From assembly GCF_025465255.1 (NCBI RefSeq), contig NZ_JAODNI010000026.1, forward strand, positions 48,610 to 112,609: a stretch of 64,000 bases of DNA. Direction: 5' to 3'. Made by a program: the position numbers and the translations under genes. The stretch comes from Pseudonocardia sp. Its GTDB lineage: Bacteria > Actinomycetota > Actinomycetes > Mycobacteriales > Pseudonocardiaceae. Below the pieces are notes generated by a model. It was not told the DNA's origin. It did not search any database and was given only the letters and a program-made list of their open reading frames with translations. This document shows positions 36,387 to 46,151 of the stretch, piece after piece (the stretch's first letter is position 1; the number at the start of each line of letters is the position of its first letter).

Positions 36387-38207
36387 ATGGCGCGGTCCTC
36401 CTCCTCCGGCAGGTGGCCCGGCCGTGGCCGCAGGCGCTGGGTGACGGTCGACGGCGCGACCGCGACGGGTGGCCCGGTCTCCCCGGATCCCGGGCCGGCC
36501 CCGTCGGCGCAGGAGTCCGGCCCGGCCGGGCAGGAGCCCGGTCCGGTTCCTCGGCAGCCGGAGCCGCCCCGCACGCCGCCGCTGAACCGGGAACCGACGA
36601 TCCGCCGCCGCTACCCCTGGCACGACGACCCGGACTACGACCCGGCCGAGTACCGCCGCGTCCAGCCCGCGACCCCCGCGCCCCCGACCTCGGAGGACCG
36701 GCCCACCGACCGCGTCGAGACCTGGCGGACGAACCTGGGCCCGGACGACCCCCGGGCGGACGCCGGCTGGTCCGCGGCCGGGCCGCCGCCCGTCGAGGAG
36801 ACGCCGGAGGAGGCTCCTGAGGCACCCGCGGAGGCGCCGCGCACCCGGGGCGAGGCGCGGGTCCCGAGGAAGCTGACCGTCACCCGCGTCGCCGCCATGC
36901 GCAGCCGCCAGCTCACCGGGCGGGTCGTGGACACGTTCCACCGCGCCGCGACGGCGGACGGTGCGGACCGTTCCGGGCTCACCGCGCTCACCTACGCGAC
37001 GATGATGAGCTACGCCGTCGACGCCGCGGTGGCCGTCGCGCTCGCGAACACCCTGTTCTTCGCGGCCGCGAGCGCCGAGAGCAAGACCAACGTCGCGCTC
37101 TACCTCGCGATCACGGCCGCGCCGTTCGCCGTCGTGGCGCCGGTGATCGGCCCGCTGCTGGACAAGCTGCAGCGCGGGCGCCGCGCCGCGCTGGCCGTGT
37201 CGTTCGCCGGGCGCGCCGTGCTCGCCGTCGTCATGGCGCTGAACTACGACAACTGGATCCTCTACCCGGCCGCGCTCGGCACCATGGTGCTGAGCAAGTC
37301 GTTCGTGGTGCTCAAGGCCGCGGTCACCCCGCGCGTGCTGCCGGAACGGATCACGCTGGCCACCACGAACTCCCGGTTGACGACGTTCGGGCTGGCCGCG
37401 GGCGGGGTGTTCGGCGGTATCGCGGCCGGGGTCGCGGGCATGTTCGGGTCGCCCGCCGCGCTCTACTACACGGCCGCGCTGTGCGTCGTCGGCACGTGGC
37501 TCTGCCTGCGGATCCCGCGCTGGGTGGAGACGACGTCCGGGGAGATCCCGGCCCAGCTGCGGAGCACCCGGCGCGCCAAGCGGCAGCCGATCGGCCGGTC
37601 CGTGCTGATCGCGCTGTGGGGCAACAGCGCCGTCCGGGTGCTCACCGGCTTCCTGACCCTGTTCGTCGCGTTCGTCGTCAAGGAGCAGACGGCGTCGGAC
37701 CCGAAGCAGCAGCTGTTCCTGATCGGCATCATCGGCGCGGCCGCGGGCGTCGGCTCGTTCCTCGGCAACGGCGTGGGCTCGCGGGCGTCGTTCGGCCACG
37801 CCGAGGCCGTGGTGCTGTGCTGCATCGCCGCGGCGTGCGCGTCGGCGGTGGTGGCGGCGGTGTTCCCGGGCATCTTCACGGCCGCGATCGTCGGCCTCGT
37901 CGGCGCGACGTCCAGCGCGCTCGCCAAGGTCTGCCTCGACGCCGTGATCCAGCGGGACCTGCCCGAGGCGTCCCGCGCGTCGGCGTTCGGCCGCTCCGAG
38001 ACCGTCCTGCAGATCGCCTGGGTGTTCGGCGGCGCGCTCGGGGTCCTGCTCCCGCACAGCACGTTCTGGATCGGGTTCTGCGTGGTGGCGTGCGTGGTCG
38101 GCGTCATCGGGATCCAGACGTTCATGCTGCTGAAGAACCGCACGCTCGTCCCCGGGCTGGGGGTCCGGGCCGCGCCGGCGCCCGAGCCGTCCCGGGTCCC
38201 GGGCTGA
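36387..38207 (+). CDS. MFS transporter with long disordered N-terminus (Rv0876c-like)
   Basis: 606 residues. The first 165 are Pro/Arg/Glu-rich and disordered, then about 12 membrane helices (for example YAVDAAVAVALANTLFFAAA, VALYLAITAAPFAVVAPVIG, ALYYTAALCVVGTWLCL, HSTFWIGFCVVACVVGVIGI). The intracellular loop GPLLDKLQRGRRAALAVSFAGRA is an MFS-like motif A. Substrate unknown. Conserved with DUF2771 and cspB downstream, as in M. tuberculosis Rv0876c-Rv0875c-Rv0871. Confidence 0.85.
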   Translation: MARSSSSGRWPGRGRRRWVTVDGATATGGPVSPDPGPAPSAQESGPAGQEPGPVPRQPEPPRTPPLNREPTIRRRYPWHDDPDYDPAEYRRVQPATPAPPTSEDRPTDRVETWRTNLGPDDPRADAGWSAAGPPPVEETPEEAPEAPAEAPRTRGEARVPRKLTVTRVAAMRSRQLTGRVVDTFHRAATADGADRSGLTALTYATMMSYAVDAAVAVALANTLFFAAASAESKTNVALYLAITAAPFAVVAPVIGPLLDKLQRGRRAALAVSFAGRAVLAVVMALNYDNWILYPAALGTMVLSKSFVVLKAAVTPRVLPERITLATTNSRLTTFGLAAGGVFGGIAAGVAGMFGSPAALYYTAALCVVGTWLCLRIPRWVETTSGEIPAQLRSTRRAKRQPIGRSVLIALWGNSAVRVLTGFLTLFVAFVVKEQTASDPKQQLFLIGIIGAAAGVGSFLGNGVGSRASFGHAEAVVLCCIAAACASAVVAAVFPGIFTAAIVGLVGATSSALAKVCLDAVIQRDLPEASRASAFGRSETVLQIAWVFGGALGVLLPHSTFWIGFCVVACVVGVIGIQTFMLLKNRTLVPGLGVRAAPAPEPSRVPG

Positions 38208-38211
38208 TCCG

Positions 38212-38217
38212 TACGCT
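38212..38217 (+). promoter_or_regulatory. -10 box (TACGCT) of DUF2771 gene, leaderless start
   Basis: TACGCT ends 7 nt before the GTG at 38224 and lies just past the MFS stop, so the small lipoprotein gene may have its own leaderless promoter. Confidence 0.45.
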
Positions 38218-38223
38218 GGGCGT

Positions 38224-38703
38224 GTGCCCCGTCGTGTCGTCGCCGCGCTCCTCACCGCCGGAACCGCCCTCCTGCTCGCCGGTTGCGGCGCGTCGGACAG
38301 CCCCGAGGTGACGTGGACGGTCGGCGGCACGGACCGCACCGTCGGCCCCACCCAGTTCTGCGACATGAGGATGGAGAACTGCTCGGACGACCAGGCCGCG
38401 CAGGTCGCGCTGCCGGTCCCGGCGGGCACCGAGGTGAAGGTGGCAGTGCCGGAGGAGGTCTCCGCGGCGCCGTGGAGCGTCGTGTTCTCCTACACCGCCC
38501 CGGACGGCACCCGCACGGACGGCCGGAGCCCGATCTTCACGCCGAACGCGCAGCAGGACTACACGCTGGCCCTGCCGGACCCGGCGGACACCCTGGTCAC
38601 CGCACAGGTCCAGCTCCTGGGGGCCGCCCCGGGCATCGACCCGGCAACCGGCGAGGTCAACTTCCCCACCCGCGGAACCTGGGTCCTGGTCGCCGCCCCC
38701 TGA
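38224..38703 (+). CDS. DUF2771 lipoprotein (Rv0875c-like)
   Basis: 159 residues. Signal peptide with lipobox LLAGC at the membrane exit, followed by a beta-rich domain with two Cys (FCDMRMENC) likely to form a disulfide. Known only as an actinobacterial family of unknown function, always near the MFS and cold-shock genes. The GTG start is 16 bp after the MFS stop; another GTG two bases earlier is out of frame. Confidence 0.85.
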   Translation: MPRRVVAALLTAGTALLLAGCGASDSPEVTWTVGGTDRTVGPTQFCDMRMENCSDDQAAQVALPVPAGTEVKVAVPEEVSAAPWSVVFSYTAPDGTRTDGRSPIFTPNAQQDYTLALPDPADTLVTAQVQLLGAAPGIDPATGEVNFPTRGTWVLVAAP

Positions 38704-38791
38704 CCGCGGACGGCCTGGAGGGCGGCGAGCCCGCGACCTACCGGATCGCGGGCGGAGATGGTCTTCCCGGACACCTGAGCGTGAGCGGGGC

Positions 38792-39178
38792 TCAGCCGTC
38801 GAGGTCGCGCGCGACCGCGCGGACGACCTCCGCGGCCAGCTTCGCCGTCTTGCGGTCCGGGTAGCGGCCCCGGCGCAGGTCGGGCTGCACCCGGGCGTCG
38901 AGGAGCTTGATCATGTCCTCGATCAGCCCGTGCAGCTCCTCCGCCGGCCGGCGCCTGGCCTCGACGACGGACGGCGGCGCCTCGACCAGGCGCACGGACA
39001 GCGCCTGCGGGCCGCGCCGGCCCTCGGCCATCCCGAACTCCACACGCTGGCCCGCCTTGAGCGCCTCGATCCCCGCCGGGAGCGAGGCCTTGCGGACGTA
39101 GACGTCCTCGCCACCGTCCTGAGCGAGGAACCCGAAGCCCTTCTCGGCGTCGTACCACTTGACCCTGCCGGTCGGCAC
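38792..39178 (-). CDS. cspB: Cold-shock domain protein with C-terminal extension
   Basis: About 128 residues. The cold-shock domain (1-67) has [26 protein letters not shown] with RNP1 (KGFGF) and a changed RNP2 (DVYVR). It is followed by a conserved helical tail ([40 protein letters not shown]). This layout equals Mtb CspB (Rv0871), longer than the usual 67-residue Csp. Binds single-stranded nucleic acid in the family. GTG start 39178; the upstream 200 bp may contain a structured 5' leader. Confidence 0.93.
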   Translation of the reverse strand: MPTGRVKWYDAEKGFGFLAQDGGEDVYVRKASLPAGIEALKAGQRVEFGMAEGRRGPQALSVRLVEAPPSVVEARRRPAEELHGLIEDMIKLLDARVQPDLRRGRYPDRKTAKLAAEVVRAVARDLDG

Positions 39179-39348
39179 CTGCTTCTCACCCGTCCTCGAT
39201 CGACACCTCGCAGTCGTGCGGCGCTCGACGCGCACGGCACGACAAACGCGCCCCGAGACTCCCGCCGGCGGCACACAACTGGTGGGCTCGCCGAGCGACA
39301 CCGGGACGCGCTGTCCTCCAAGACTAGTCGCGGACAGGCCCGCGTGCA

Positions 39349-39366
39349 CCGGCGTTCGGACGCCGG
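39349..39366 (-). terminator. Small hairpin after acyl-CoA ligase
   Basis: CCGGCGT and ACGCCGG pair around loop TCGG, 14 bp past the ligase stop on the minus strand. Weak terminator candidate. The rest of 39179-39379 is the probable cspB promoter and leader. Confidence 0.4.
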
Positions 39367-39379
39367 ATTGGGCGCGGAT

Positions 39380-41077
39380 TCAGACGTTCTTGATCGCGGC
39401 CGCCTCGCCGAGGTCCAGCAGCCCGACGGACTTCTCCCGCATCTCGACCTTGCGGACCTTGCCGGTGACCGTCATCGGGAAGTCGTCGACGACGAGCACG
39501 TAGCGCGGGATCTTGTAGTGGGCGAGCCTGCCGGTGGCGAACTCCCGCACGGCCTCCGCCGACAGGTCGGCGACGCCCTCGCGCAGCTGCACCCAGGCGC
39601 AGAGCTCCTCGCCGTACTTGGCGTCCGGGACCCCGATGACCTGCGCGTCGACGATGTCCGGGTGCGTGTAGAGGAACTCCTCGATCTCGCGCGGGTACAC
39701 GTTCTCGCCGCCGCGGATGACCATGTCCTTGATCCGGCCGGTGATGTTGACGTACCCCTCGGCGTCCATGACGCCCAGGTCACCGGTGTGCATCCAGCGC
39801 GCCGCGTCGATGGCCTCGGCCGTCTTCTCCGGCTCGTCCCAATAGCCGAGCATCACCGAGTAGCCGCGGGTGCACAGCTCACCCGGTTCGCCCCGGGGCA
39901 CCGTCAGGCCGGTGTCCGGGTCGACGATCTTGATCTCGAGGTGCGGGTGCACCCGACCGACCGTGGAGACACGCAGCTCGAGCGAGTCGTCCGCGCGGGT
40001 CTGCATGGACACCGGCGAGGTCTCCGTCATGCCGTAGCAGATGGTGACCTCCTCCATGCCCATCCGGGAGACGACCTGCTTCATCACCTCGACCGGGCAC
40101 GGCGAGCCGGCCATGATCCCGGTCCGCAGGCTGGCGAGGTCGTAGGACTCGAAGTCCGGGTGGTTGAGCTCGGCGATGAACATCGTGGGCACCCCGTAGA
40201 GCGAGGTGCACCGCTCCGTCGCGACGGCGTCGAGGGTCGCCTTCGGGTCGAAGCCCTGCGCCGGGATGACCATCGTCGCACCGTTCGACGTGCACGCGAG
40301 GTTGCCCATCACCATGCCGAAGCAGTGGTAGAAGGGCACCGGGATGCAGACCCGGTCCTCGGGCGTGTAGCCGGAGATCCGGCCGACGAAGTAGCCGTTG
40401 TTGAGGATGTTGTGGTGCGAGAGCGTCGCGCCCTTGGGGAAGCCCGTGGTGCCGGACGTGTACTGGATGTTGATCGGCTCGTCCGGGCTCAACTCGCCCT
40501 GCATCTGCGCCAGCAGCTCGGCCGAGCCTCCCCGGCCGGTCTCCAGCAGCGCGTCCCACTCGGGTGAGCCGATCAGGACGACGCTGCGCAGGTCGGGGCA
40601 GTTCCCGCGGACCTCGGAGATCATCCCCGCGTAGTCCGAGGTCTTGAACTCGCGCGCCGAGACCAGCAGCGAGATCCCGGCCTGCTTGAGCACGTACTCC
40701 AGCTCGTGGGTGCGGTAGGCGGGATTGATGTTGACCAGGACGGCGCCGATCTTCGCGGTCGCGTACTGGGTCAGCGTCCACTCCGCCATGTTCGGCGCCC
40801 AGATGCCGACCCGGTCGCCCTTCTCCACCCCGGCGTCGAGCAGTCCGAGCGCAAGCGCGTCCACGTCCCGCTTCAGCTCCGCGTAGGTCCAGCGACGCCC
40901 GGTGGCGACCTCGACCACGGCCTCGCGGTCCGGGTCACCGGCGACGGTCCGGTCGAAGTTGTCGCCGATGGTGTCGCCCAGCAGGGGCACGTCGGAGGTT
41001 CCGGAGGCGTAGGAAGGCACCGCGGGCGAGGTCACGACGTTGGTCTCCTCGGTCGTCGGGGGCGTGATCGTCGCCAT
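39380..41077 (-). CDS. AMP-binding acyl-CoA synthetase (FadD-like)
   Basis: 565 residues. Activates a fatty or aromatic acid. Motifs: P-loop [48 protein letters not shown], adenylate-binding [14 protein letters not shown], and hinge [27 protein letters not shown] with terminal [13 protein letters not shown]. Typical of FadD35/medium-chain acyl-CoA ligases. ATG at 41077 gives [13 protein letters not shown]; further upstream sequence belongs to the divergent serS promoter. Substrate not determinable. Confidence 0.92.
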   Translation of the reverse strand: MATITPPTTEETNVVTSPAVPSYASGTSDVPLLGDTIGDNFDRTVAGDPDREAVVEVATGRRWTYAELKRDVDALALGLLDAGVEKGDRVGIWAPNMAEWTLTQYATAKIGAVLVNINPAYRTHELEYVLKQAGISLLVSAREFKTSDYAGMISEVRGNCPDLRSVVLIGSPEWDALLETGRGGSAELLAQMQGELSPDEPINIQYTSGTTGFPKGATLSHHNILNNGYFVGRISGYTPEDRVCIPVPFYHCFGMVMGNLACTSNGATMVIPAQGFDPKATLDAVATERCTSLYGVPTMFIAELNHPDFESYDLASLRTGIMAGSPCPVEVMKQVVSRMGMEEVTICYGMTETSPVSMQTRADDSLELRVSTVGRVHPHLEIKIVDPDTGLTVPRGEPGELCTRGYSVMLGYWDEPEKTAEAIDAARWMHTGDLGVMDAEGYVNITGRIKDMVIRGGENVYPREIEEFLYTHPDIVDAQVIGVPDAKYGEELCAWVQLREGVADLSAEAVREFATGRLAHYKIPRYVLVVDDFPMTVTGKVRKVEMREKSVGLLDLGEAAAIKNV

Positions 41078-41152
41078 ATCCTGCTGTCCCGGACGGCGGT
41101 GCGCCACCTCCCCACGGGGAGTACTCCGCGAAATGGAGCTGCGCCCGGGCGA

Positions 41153-41158
41153 TACCCT
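41153..41158 (+). promoter_or_regulatory. -10 box (TACCCT) of serS, leaderless start
   Basis: TACCCT ends exactly 7 nt before the A of the serS ATG, with no ribosome site in between. A leaderless mRNA is expected. Confidence 0.5.
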
Positions 41159-41164
41159 CGACGG

Positions 41165-42430
41165 ATGCACGACCCCCGCGTCCTGCTGGACCCCGCGACC
41201 GACGCGGTGCGCAAGCTTGCGCGCCGCGGCTTCCACCTCGACACCACCGCGCTCGAGAAGCTGCTGAGCGGGCGCAACGCCGCCATCCAGCGCGGCGACG
41301 AGTCCCGGGCGGAGTCCAAGCGGCTGGCGTCGGCGGTGAAGGGCGCGTCGCCCGAGGAACGCCCCGCGCTCGTCGAACGGGCCCGGGAGATGAAGGCGAC
41401 GATCACGCTCGCGGACGAGGAGCAGAAGGTCCTCGACGCCGAGCTGCAGGAGCTGCTGCTCGGCATCCCGAACCTGCCGGCGGACGAGCTGCCCGACGGC
41501 GCGAGCGACGAGGACGCGGAGCAGGTCCGCACCTGGGGCGAGCCGCAGCACTTCGACTTCACCGCGCTGGACCACGTGGACCTGGGCGAGAAGCTCGGGA
41601 TCCTGGACCTGCAGCGCGCCACCAAGCTCTCGGGCCCGCGGTTCGCGGTGCTCAAGGGCAAGGGCGCGGCGCTCGAGCGGGCCATCGCGCGGTTCCTGCT
41701 CGACGTGCACACCGATCGTCACGGGTACACAGAGTGGTCCGTCCCCGCGCTGGTCACCCGGGCCACGATGACCGGGACCGGGCAGCTGCCGAAGTTCGAG
41801 CAGGACCTGTTCCGCACCGAGGTCGCGGACCGCGAGCTGTTCCTCATCCCCACCGCCGAGGTCCCGCTCACGAACCTGCACGCCAAGGAGACCCTCGCGA
41901 CCGAGGACCTCCCGCTGGCCTACACCGCGCACACGCCGTGCTTCCGCTCGGAAGCGGGCTCGTACGGCCGGGACACCCGCGGGCTGATCCGGGTGCACGA
42001 GTTCTCGAAGGTCGAGCTCGTCCGGTTCGTGGAGCCGGAGCGGTCGCGGGCGGAGCTCGAGGTGCTGGTCGGGCACGCCGAGGCCGTCATGCAGGAGCTC
42101 GGGCTGGCGTACCGCGTGGTGCGGCTCGCGGCCGGGGACATCGGTTTCTCCGCGGAGGCCACCTACGACATCGAGGTGTGGCTGCCCAGCCAGAACCGGT
42201 ACCGGGAGATCTCCTCGATCTCGGACTTCGGCACCTTCCAGGCCCGGCGCGCGGGGATCCGCACGAAGAGCAAGGACGGCACCCGCGGGTTCGCGGCCAC
42301 GCTCAACGGCTCGGGCCTGCCGATCGGCCGCACCCTGGTCGCGATCTTGGAGCAGGGCCAGCAGCCGGACGGCTCGGTGAAGATCCCCGAGGCCCTGGTC
42401 CCCTACACGGGCTTCAGCGAACTGCGCTGA
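41165..42430 (+). CDS. serS: Seryl-tRNA synthetase
   Basis: 421 residues. Class II synthetase that charges tRNA-Ser. N-terminal coiled-coil arm (residues 1-105: [46 protein letters not shown]), motif 1 region ([26 protein letters not shown]), motif 2 ([32 protein letters not shown]) and motif 3 ([22 protein letters not shown]). The N-terminus ([23 protein letters not shown]) differs from the commonest serS opening MIDLRLLR, so a second, resistance-type copy is conceivable but cannot be tested here. Confidence 0.94.
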   Translation: MHDPRVLLDPATDAVRKLARRGFHLDTTALEKLLSGRNAAIQRGDESRAESKRLASAVKGASPEERPALVERAREMKATITLADEEQKVLDAELQELLLGIPNLPADELPDGASDEDAEQVRTWGEPQHFDFTALDHVDLGEKLGILDLQRATKLSGPRFAVLKGKGAALERAIARFLLDVHTDRHGYTEWSVPALVTRATMTGTGQLPKFEQDLFRTEVADRELFLIPTAEVPLTNLHAKETLATEDLPLAYTAHTPCFRSEAGSYGRDTRGLIRVHEFSKVELVRFVEPERSRAELEVLVGHAEAVMQELGLAYRVVRLAAGDIGFSAEATYDIEVWLPSQNRYREISSISDFGTFQARRAGIRTKSKDGTRGFAATLNGSGLPIGRTLVAILEQGQQPDGSVKIPEALVPYTGFSELR

Positions 42431-42438
42431 CGCGCCCC

Positions 42439-42724
42439 GTGCGCGCGGTCCGGCTCCCCACCTCGTACGTCCGCCGGGAGCCGCTCGGCGTCGTCGGGTC
42501 GATCACGCACTGGAACTACCCGATGATGATGGCGACCTGGGAGACGGGGCCCGCGCTGGCCGCCGGGAACACCATGGTCCTCAAGCCGTCGGACACCACG
42601 CCGGCGGGCACGGTCCGGCTCGGGGAGCTGTTCGCGGAGGTGCTCCGACCAGGCCGCGGGCGTGCAGTTCTCCCGCGACGAGGACTACATCCGGGTCAAG
42701 CACGTGATGAGCAAGTACGCGTAG
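42439..42724 (+). pseudogene. Aldehyde dehydrogenase remnant, both ends and middle missing
   Basis: The first 75 codons read [21 protein letters not shown], then ATWETGPALAAGNTMVLKPSD and GTVRLGELFAEVL, a clear ALDH segment normally at residues 130-210. The frame then shifts. In the other frame the sequence continues as AAGVQFSRDEDYIRVKHVMSKYA followed by TAG, the extreme C-terminus of such enzymes. So about 280 internal codons and the N-terminus are deleted. The catalytic Cys/Glu region is lost. Confidence 0.85.
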
Positions 42725-42744
42725 CGGCGGCCCGCGTCGATCTT

Positions 42745-42793
42745 CACGAACGGCACTTTCGCTCACTAGGTATGAGCGAGAGTGTCGTTCGTG
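42745..42793. repeat. 21-bp-stem hairpin, dispersed-type palindromic repeat
   Basis: Arms 42745-42765 and 42773-42793 pair over 21 positions, with 19 Watson-Crick pairs and two G-T wobbles, around the 7-nt loop CTAGGTA. The arm core is CACGAACGGCACTTTCGCTC. The wobbles conserve RNA pairing. It sits between the ALDH remnant and the protease and probably acts as a terminator for either. Such TGAGCGA...CGTTCGTG units resemble repeats I recall from related genera. Confidence 0.85.
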
Positions 42794-42812
42794 CATTCCG
42801 CCGGAGGCCCCG

Positions 42813-44042
42813 CTACAGGCCGCCCGTGTTCAGGAGAAGGTTGGGCGTACCTCCCGTCTCGCCGCCCTGGATCACGCCCTGGGTGGCGTGGGCCAGGATC
42901 CACTGTTTGACGGTCGCGCTCGGGGCGTCCCCGTGGGCCTGCTTGTAGAGCGCCCCGACCCCGGCCGCGAACGGCGCCGCCATCGACGTGCCCGTGTATG
43001 ACGCCGTCCGGCCGTTCGGCGTGGTCGAGATGATCCGGGTGCCCGGGGCGTAGAGGCCGACGCAGCGGCCGGTGCTCGAGGTGGTGTTGCGCGTGTCGTC
43101 GATGGTCGAGTTCGCGACCACCAGGACCCCCGGCGCGGCGCGCGGGGCGACCGTGCAGTCGTCGGCGCCGGAGTTGCCCGCGGACGAGGCGACGAACACC
43201 CCCGAGTCGACGAGCTCGGTGACGGCGGAGAGCAGCGTCTCCGACGGCCCGTAGCTCCAGGACATGACGGCGACGGCGGGGCCGCCCGAGTGGTTCTGCA
43301 GCACCCAGTCGATCCCCGCGAGCAGCGAGGACAGCGTCCCGGAGCCGTTGCAGTCGAGCACCTTCACCGAGCGGACCTGCGCGTCCTTCGCGACCCCGTA
43401 GTCCGTCGACGCGGCGATCCCCGCGACGACCGTGCCGTGCCCGTCGCAGTCCTCGGGGTTGTCGTCGATCGTGTTGGTGCCGATGCGCGCGCGGCCGCCG
43501 AACTCGGGATGCGTCACGTCGACCCCGGTGTCCAGCACGTAGACGGTGACGCCCGCGCCGGTCGCCTTGGTCGTGTAGTGCCCGTCCAGCGGAAGGTTCT
43601 GCTGGTCGATGCGGTCCAGGCCCCAGTTGACCGGCTTGTCCTGAGTCCCCTCCGTGGTGACCGCGCGGGGCTCGAGCGGGTCGATCCGCCGGTCCTGCTC
43701 GAGGCCGAGGATGCCGGGCCGGGTGCGGAGCTGCGCGAGCTGCAGCGGGGTCAGCGGGGCGGCGAACCCGGCGAAGGCCCGCAGATAGTTCTGCGTGACC
43801 TGCGCGCCGACGGCCCGGGCGGCGGCGGCCGCCTCCTGCACGTCCTGGGCGAGCACCACGTAGTCCGACGCGGTCCCGGCCAGCTGCGGCCCCAGCGCGT
43901 CCGCGGGCGTCGCCTGCGACGGCCTGGACACGGGTGCGACGGACGCGGAGTCCGACGCGCTCGCGGTCCCGGACAGCACGAGGGCCGCGATCACCTGGGT
44001 CGCGATCACCCCGAGGGCGCTCCGCTTCAGCAGCCTTGTCAC
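42813..44042 (-). CDS. Secreted subtilisin-like serine protease (S8)
   Basis: About 409 residues. Signal peptide ([26 protein letters not shown]), an inhibitor-I9-like propeptide ([35 protein letters not shown]), then the S8 catalytic domain: Asp in [15 protein letters not shown], His in [14 protein letters not shown], oxyanion Asn in [12 protein letters not shown] and Ser in [19 protein letters not shown]. Most like proteinase K/aqualysin extracellular proteases. The frame reaches back to a TTG at 44117; GTG 44042 starts the signal peptide and is preferred. Confidence 0.92.
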   Translation of the reverse strand: MTRLLKRSALGVIATQVIAALVLSGTASASDSASVAPVSRPSQATPADALGPQLAGTASDYVVLAQDVQEAAAAARAVGAQVTQNYLRAFAGFAAPLTPLQLAQLRTRPGILGLEQDRRIDPLEPRAVTTEGTQDKPVNWGLDRIDQQNLPLDGHYTTKATGAGVTVYVLDTGVDVTHPEFGGRARIGTNTIDDNPEDCDGHGTVVAGIAASTDYGVAKDAQVRSVKVLDCNGSGTLSSLLAGIDWVLQNHSGGPAVAVMSWSYGPSETLLSAVTELVDSGVFVASSAGNSGADDCTVAPRAAPGVLVVANSTIDDTRNTTSSTGRCVGLYAPGTRIISTTPNGRTASYTGTSMAAPFAAGVGALYKQAHGDAPSATVKQWILAHATQGVIQGGETGGTPNLLLNTGGL

Positions 44043-44169
44043 GGTCCGCGACGTTACGGGGACGCACTCGCGAGAAGAAAGAACACGATCGGGGCGCACG
44101 TGACTCGTGTGGCGCAAGTGGTCACGTTCCGTCCACTAACAGCCCGGCCGTCGACACGCAGCGCGACCC

Positions 44170-45270
44170 TCAGGTCGTCGCCAGGTGAATCTCGACCTCT
44201 GTCGCCTTCACGGAGAACCACAGGTCGGCACCCGGTTCGACGGCGAGGTCCGCCACCGCGGCGGGCGTGACGTCCGCGGCGATCCCGTCCACCCAGTCGG
44301 GACCACCCGACCGAGGGACGGCGCGCAGCCGGACGACGTCCCCGTGCGGCTCGATCGCCGCCAGCCGGACCGGCACGACGTTGCGCGGGCTGCCGTGGGG
44401 CTCGTCGGTGAAGACCGAAACGGCGGACGGCGGGAACACCGCGACGACGTTGTCCCCGGCCGCGCTCTCACCCCCCGCCAGCCCGGAGACGAGGGTGCCG
44501 TCCACGGTCCGCAGGCCGTCCCCCTCCCGCACGCCCGGCACCAGGTCCAGCCCCGCGATCCGGGCGGTGAACGCGCTGCGCGGGCGGGCCAGGACGGCCC
44601 GGGTCGGGCCGTGCTCGACGACGCGGCCGGCGGCCAGCACGACCACCCGGTCCGCGAGCACGAGCGCGTCGAGGGCGGAGTGGGTGACGAGCACGGCGGT
44701 CTGCTTGCCGTCCCGGATCATCCGGCGCAGCAGCGAGCGCATGGCCGGCGCCGCGTCGACGTCCAGGGCGGCCAGCGGCTCGTCGAGCAGCAGGAGGCCG
44801 GGGCCGGGGGCGATCGCCCGGGCCAGGGCGACGCGCTGCTGCTGGCCGCCGGACATCTGCGAGGGCTTGCGCTCGGCGAGGGAATCGGCCGCCCCGGGCA
44901 GGACGTCCGCGAGCAGCTCCCGCGCCCGCGCCTCGGCGGCCCGCCGCGGCACGCCCTGGGCGCGGGGCCCGAACGCCACGTTCCCGACGGCCGTGAGGTG
45001 CGGGAACAGCATGGCCTGTTGCGCGAGCAGGCCGACCCCGCGCCGGTGTGCGGGTACGAACACCCCGTGCTCGACGTCCGTGACCACCCGGTCCCCGACC
45101 CGCACCGTCCCGGAGTCCGGGCGCAGCAGCCCGGACAGCACGCCGAGCAGCGTCGACTTCCCGGCGCCGTTCGGGCCCAGCACGGCGAGCACCTCACCGG
45201 GCGCCGCGGACACGTCGACGTCCAGGGAGAAGGAGGGCCGCTCCAGCCGGAAGCGGGCGTCGAGGCTCAT
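44170..45270 (-). CDS. modC: Molybdate ABC transporter ATP-binding protein
   Basis: 366 residues. ATPase domain with Walker A LGPNGAGKST, Q-loop MLFPHLTAVGNVAFG, ABC signature MSGGQQQRVALARA, Walker B LLLLDEPLAALD and switch His VTHSALDALVLADRVV. A C-terminal TOBE/MOP domain (about residues 290-366: RNVVPVRLAAIEPHGDVVRL) is typical for oxyanion binding in ModC. Energises molybdate import with the adjacent permease. 13 bp separate it from modB. No binding-protein gene modA is in the operon. Confidence 0.9.
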   Translation of the reverse strand: MSLDARFRLERPSFSLDVDVSAAPGEVLAVLGPNGAGKSTLLGVLSGLLRPDSGTVRVGDRVVTDVEHGVFVPAHRRGVGLLAQQAMLFPHLTAVGNVAFGPRAQGVPRRAAEARARELLADVLPGAADSLAERKPSQMSGGQQQRVALARAIAPGPGLLLLDEPLAALDVDAAPAMRSLLRRMIRDGKQTAVLVTHSALDALVLADRVVVLAAGRVVEHGPTRAVLARPRSAFTARIAGLDLVPGVREGDGLRTVDGTLVSGLAGGESAAGDNVVAVFPPSAVSVFTDEPHGSPRNVVPVRLAAIEPHGDVVRLRAVPRSGGPDWVDGIAADVTPAAVADLAVEPGADLWFSVKATEVEIHLATT

Positions 45271-45283
45271 CGCCCTCCCCCGC

Positions 45284-46135
45284 TCACAGCAGGCCCTCCG
45301 AACCCCGCGGCCGCCCGACCACGATCACGATCATCGCGACCACGACCAGCAGCAGCGACAGCGCGACCGCGCCCGCCACGTCCGTCTCCCGCTCCAGGTA
45401 GACGAGCAGCGGCAGGGTCCGTGTGGTGCCCTGCAGGCTGCCCGCGAACGCGATCGTCGCGCCGAACTCCCCCATGCACCGCGCGAACGCGAGGACCGAG
45501 CCGGATGCGAGCCCGGGCAACACGAGCGGGACGGTGACCCGGCGGAAGGCCAGGCCCGGCGAGGCGCCGAGGGTCGCGGCGACGGCCTCGTAGCGGCCCC
45601 CGGCGGTGCGCAGCGCCCCCTCGAGCGAGACCACGAGGAACGGCAGCGCCACGAACGTCTGGGCCAGCACGACGGCGGCCGTCGTGAACGGCACCGTGAT
45701 CCCGAAGGCGAGCTCGAGCCCGCGCCCGACCAGCCCGGTGCGCCCGACCAGGAACAGCAGCGCGAGACCCCCGACGACCGGCGGCAGCACCAAGGGCAGC
45801 AGCACCACCGAGCGCAGCGTCCGCAGCCCGCGCATCCGGCCGCGCGCCAGGATCACCGCGAGCGGCCCGCCGAGCAGGATGCACAGCAGCGTGGAGATCG
45901 CGGCCGTGGTCAGGGAGAGCCGTAGCGCGTCCAGGGCGGCGTCGCCGAGCAGCAGCTCCGGCATCCGGGGCCAGTCCGCCTTCAGCAGCAGGCCGAGGAC
46001 GGGCAGGGCGATCAGCGCGAACGCGAACGTGGCCGGCACCCAGAGCCACCGCGGGAACCCGACGGCGGCGTCGTGGCGCCTGTCGACCTCCCTGCGGTCG
46101 ACTCCCCGGCGGGCGCGGGAGGCCTGCAGGGTCAT
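45284..46135 (-). CDS. modB: Molybdate ABC transporter permease
   Basis: 283 residues, about six membrane helices. BPD_transp_1 domain with coupling (EAA-type) motif [30 protein letters not shown] and the ModB/CysT signature [28 protein letters not shown]. The basic N-terminus includes [10 protein letters not shown]. It is 16 bp downstream of the HTH-TOBE gene, exactly where modA is normally found, so modA appears to have been lost or moved. Confidence 0.9.
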   Translation of the reverse strand: MTLQASRARRGVDRREVDRRHDAAVGFPRWLWVPATFAFALIALPVLGLLLKADWPRMPELLLGDAALDALRLSLTTAAISTLLCILLGGPLAVILARGRMRGLRTLRSVVLLPLVLPPVVGGLALLFLVGRTGLVGRGLELAFGITVPFTTAAVVLAQTFVALPFLVVSLEGALRTAGGRYEAVAATLGASPGLAFRRVTVPLVLPGLASGSVLAFARCMGEFGATIAFAGSLQGTTRTLPLLVYLERETDVAGAVALSLLLVVVAMIVIVVGRPRGSEGLL

Positions 46136-46151
46136 GACGAGCGGACGCCGG

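Noticed and set aside
36249..38429. 726-codon minus-strand frame opposite the MFS gene
   Set aside because: Antisense shadow; the MFS frame on the plus strand has coherent membrane helices and homology.
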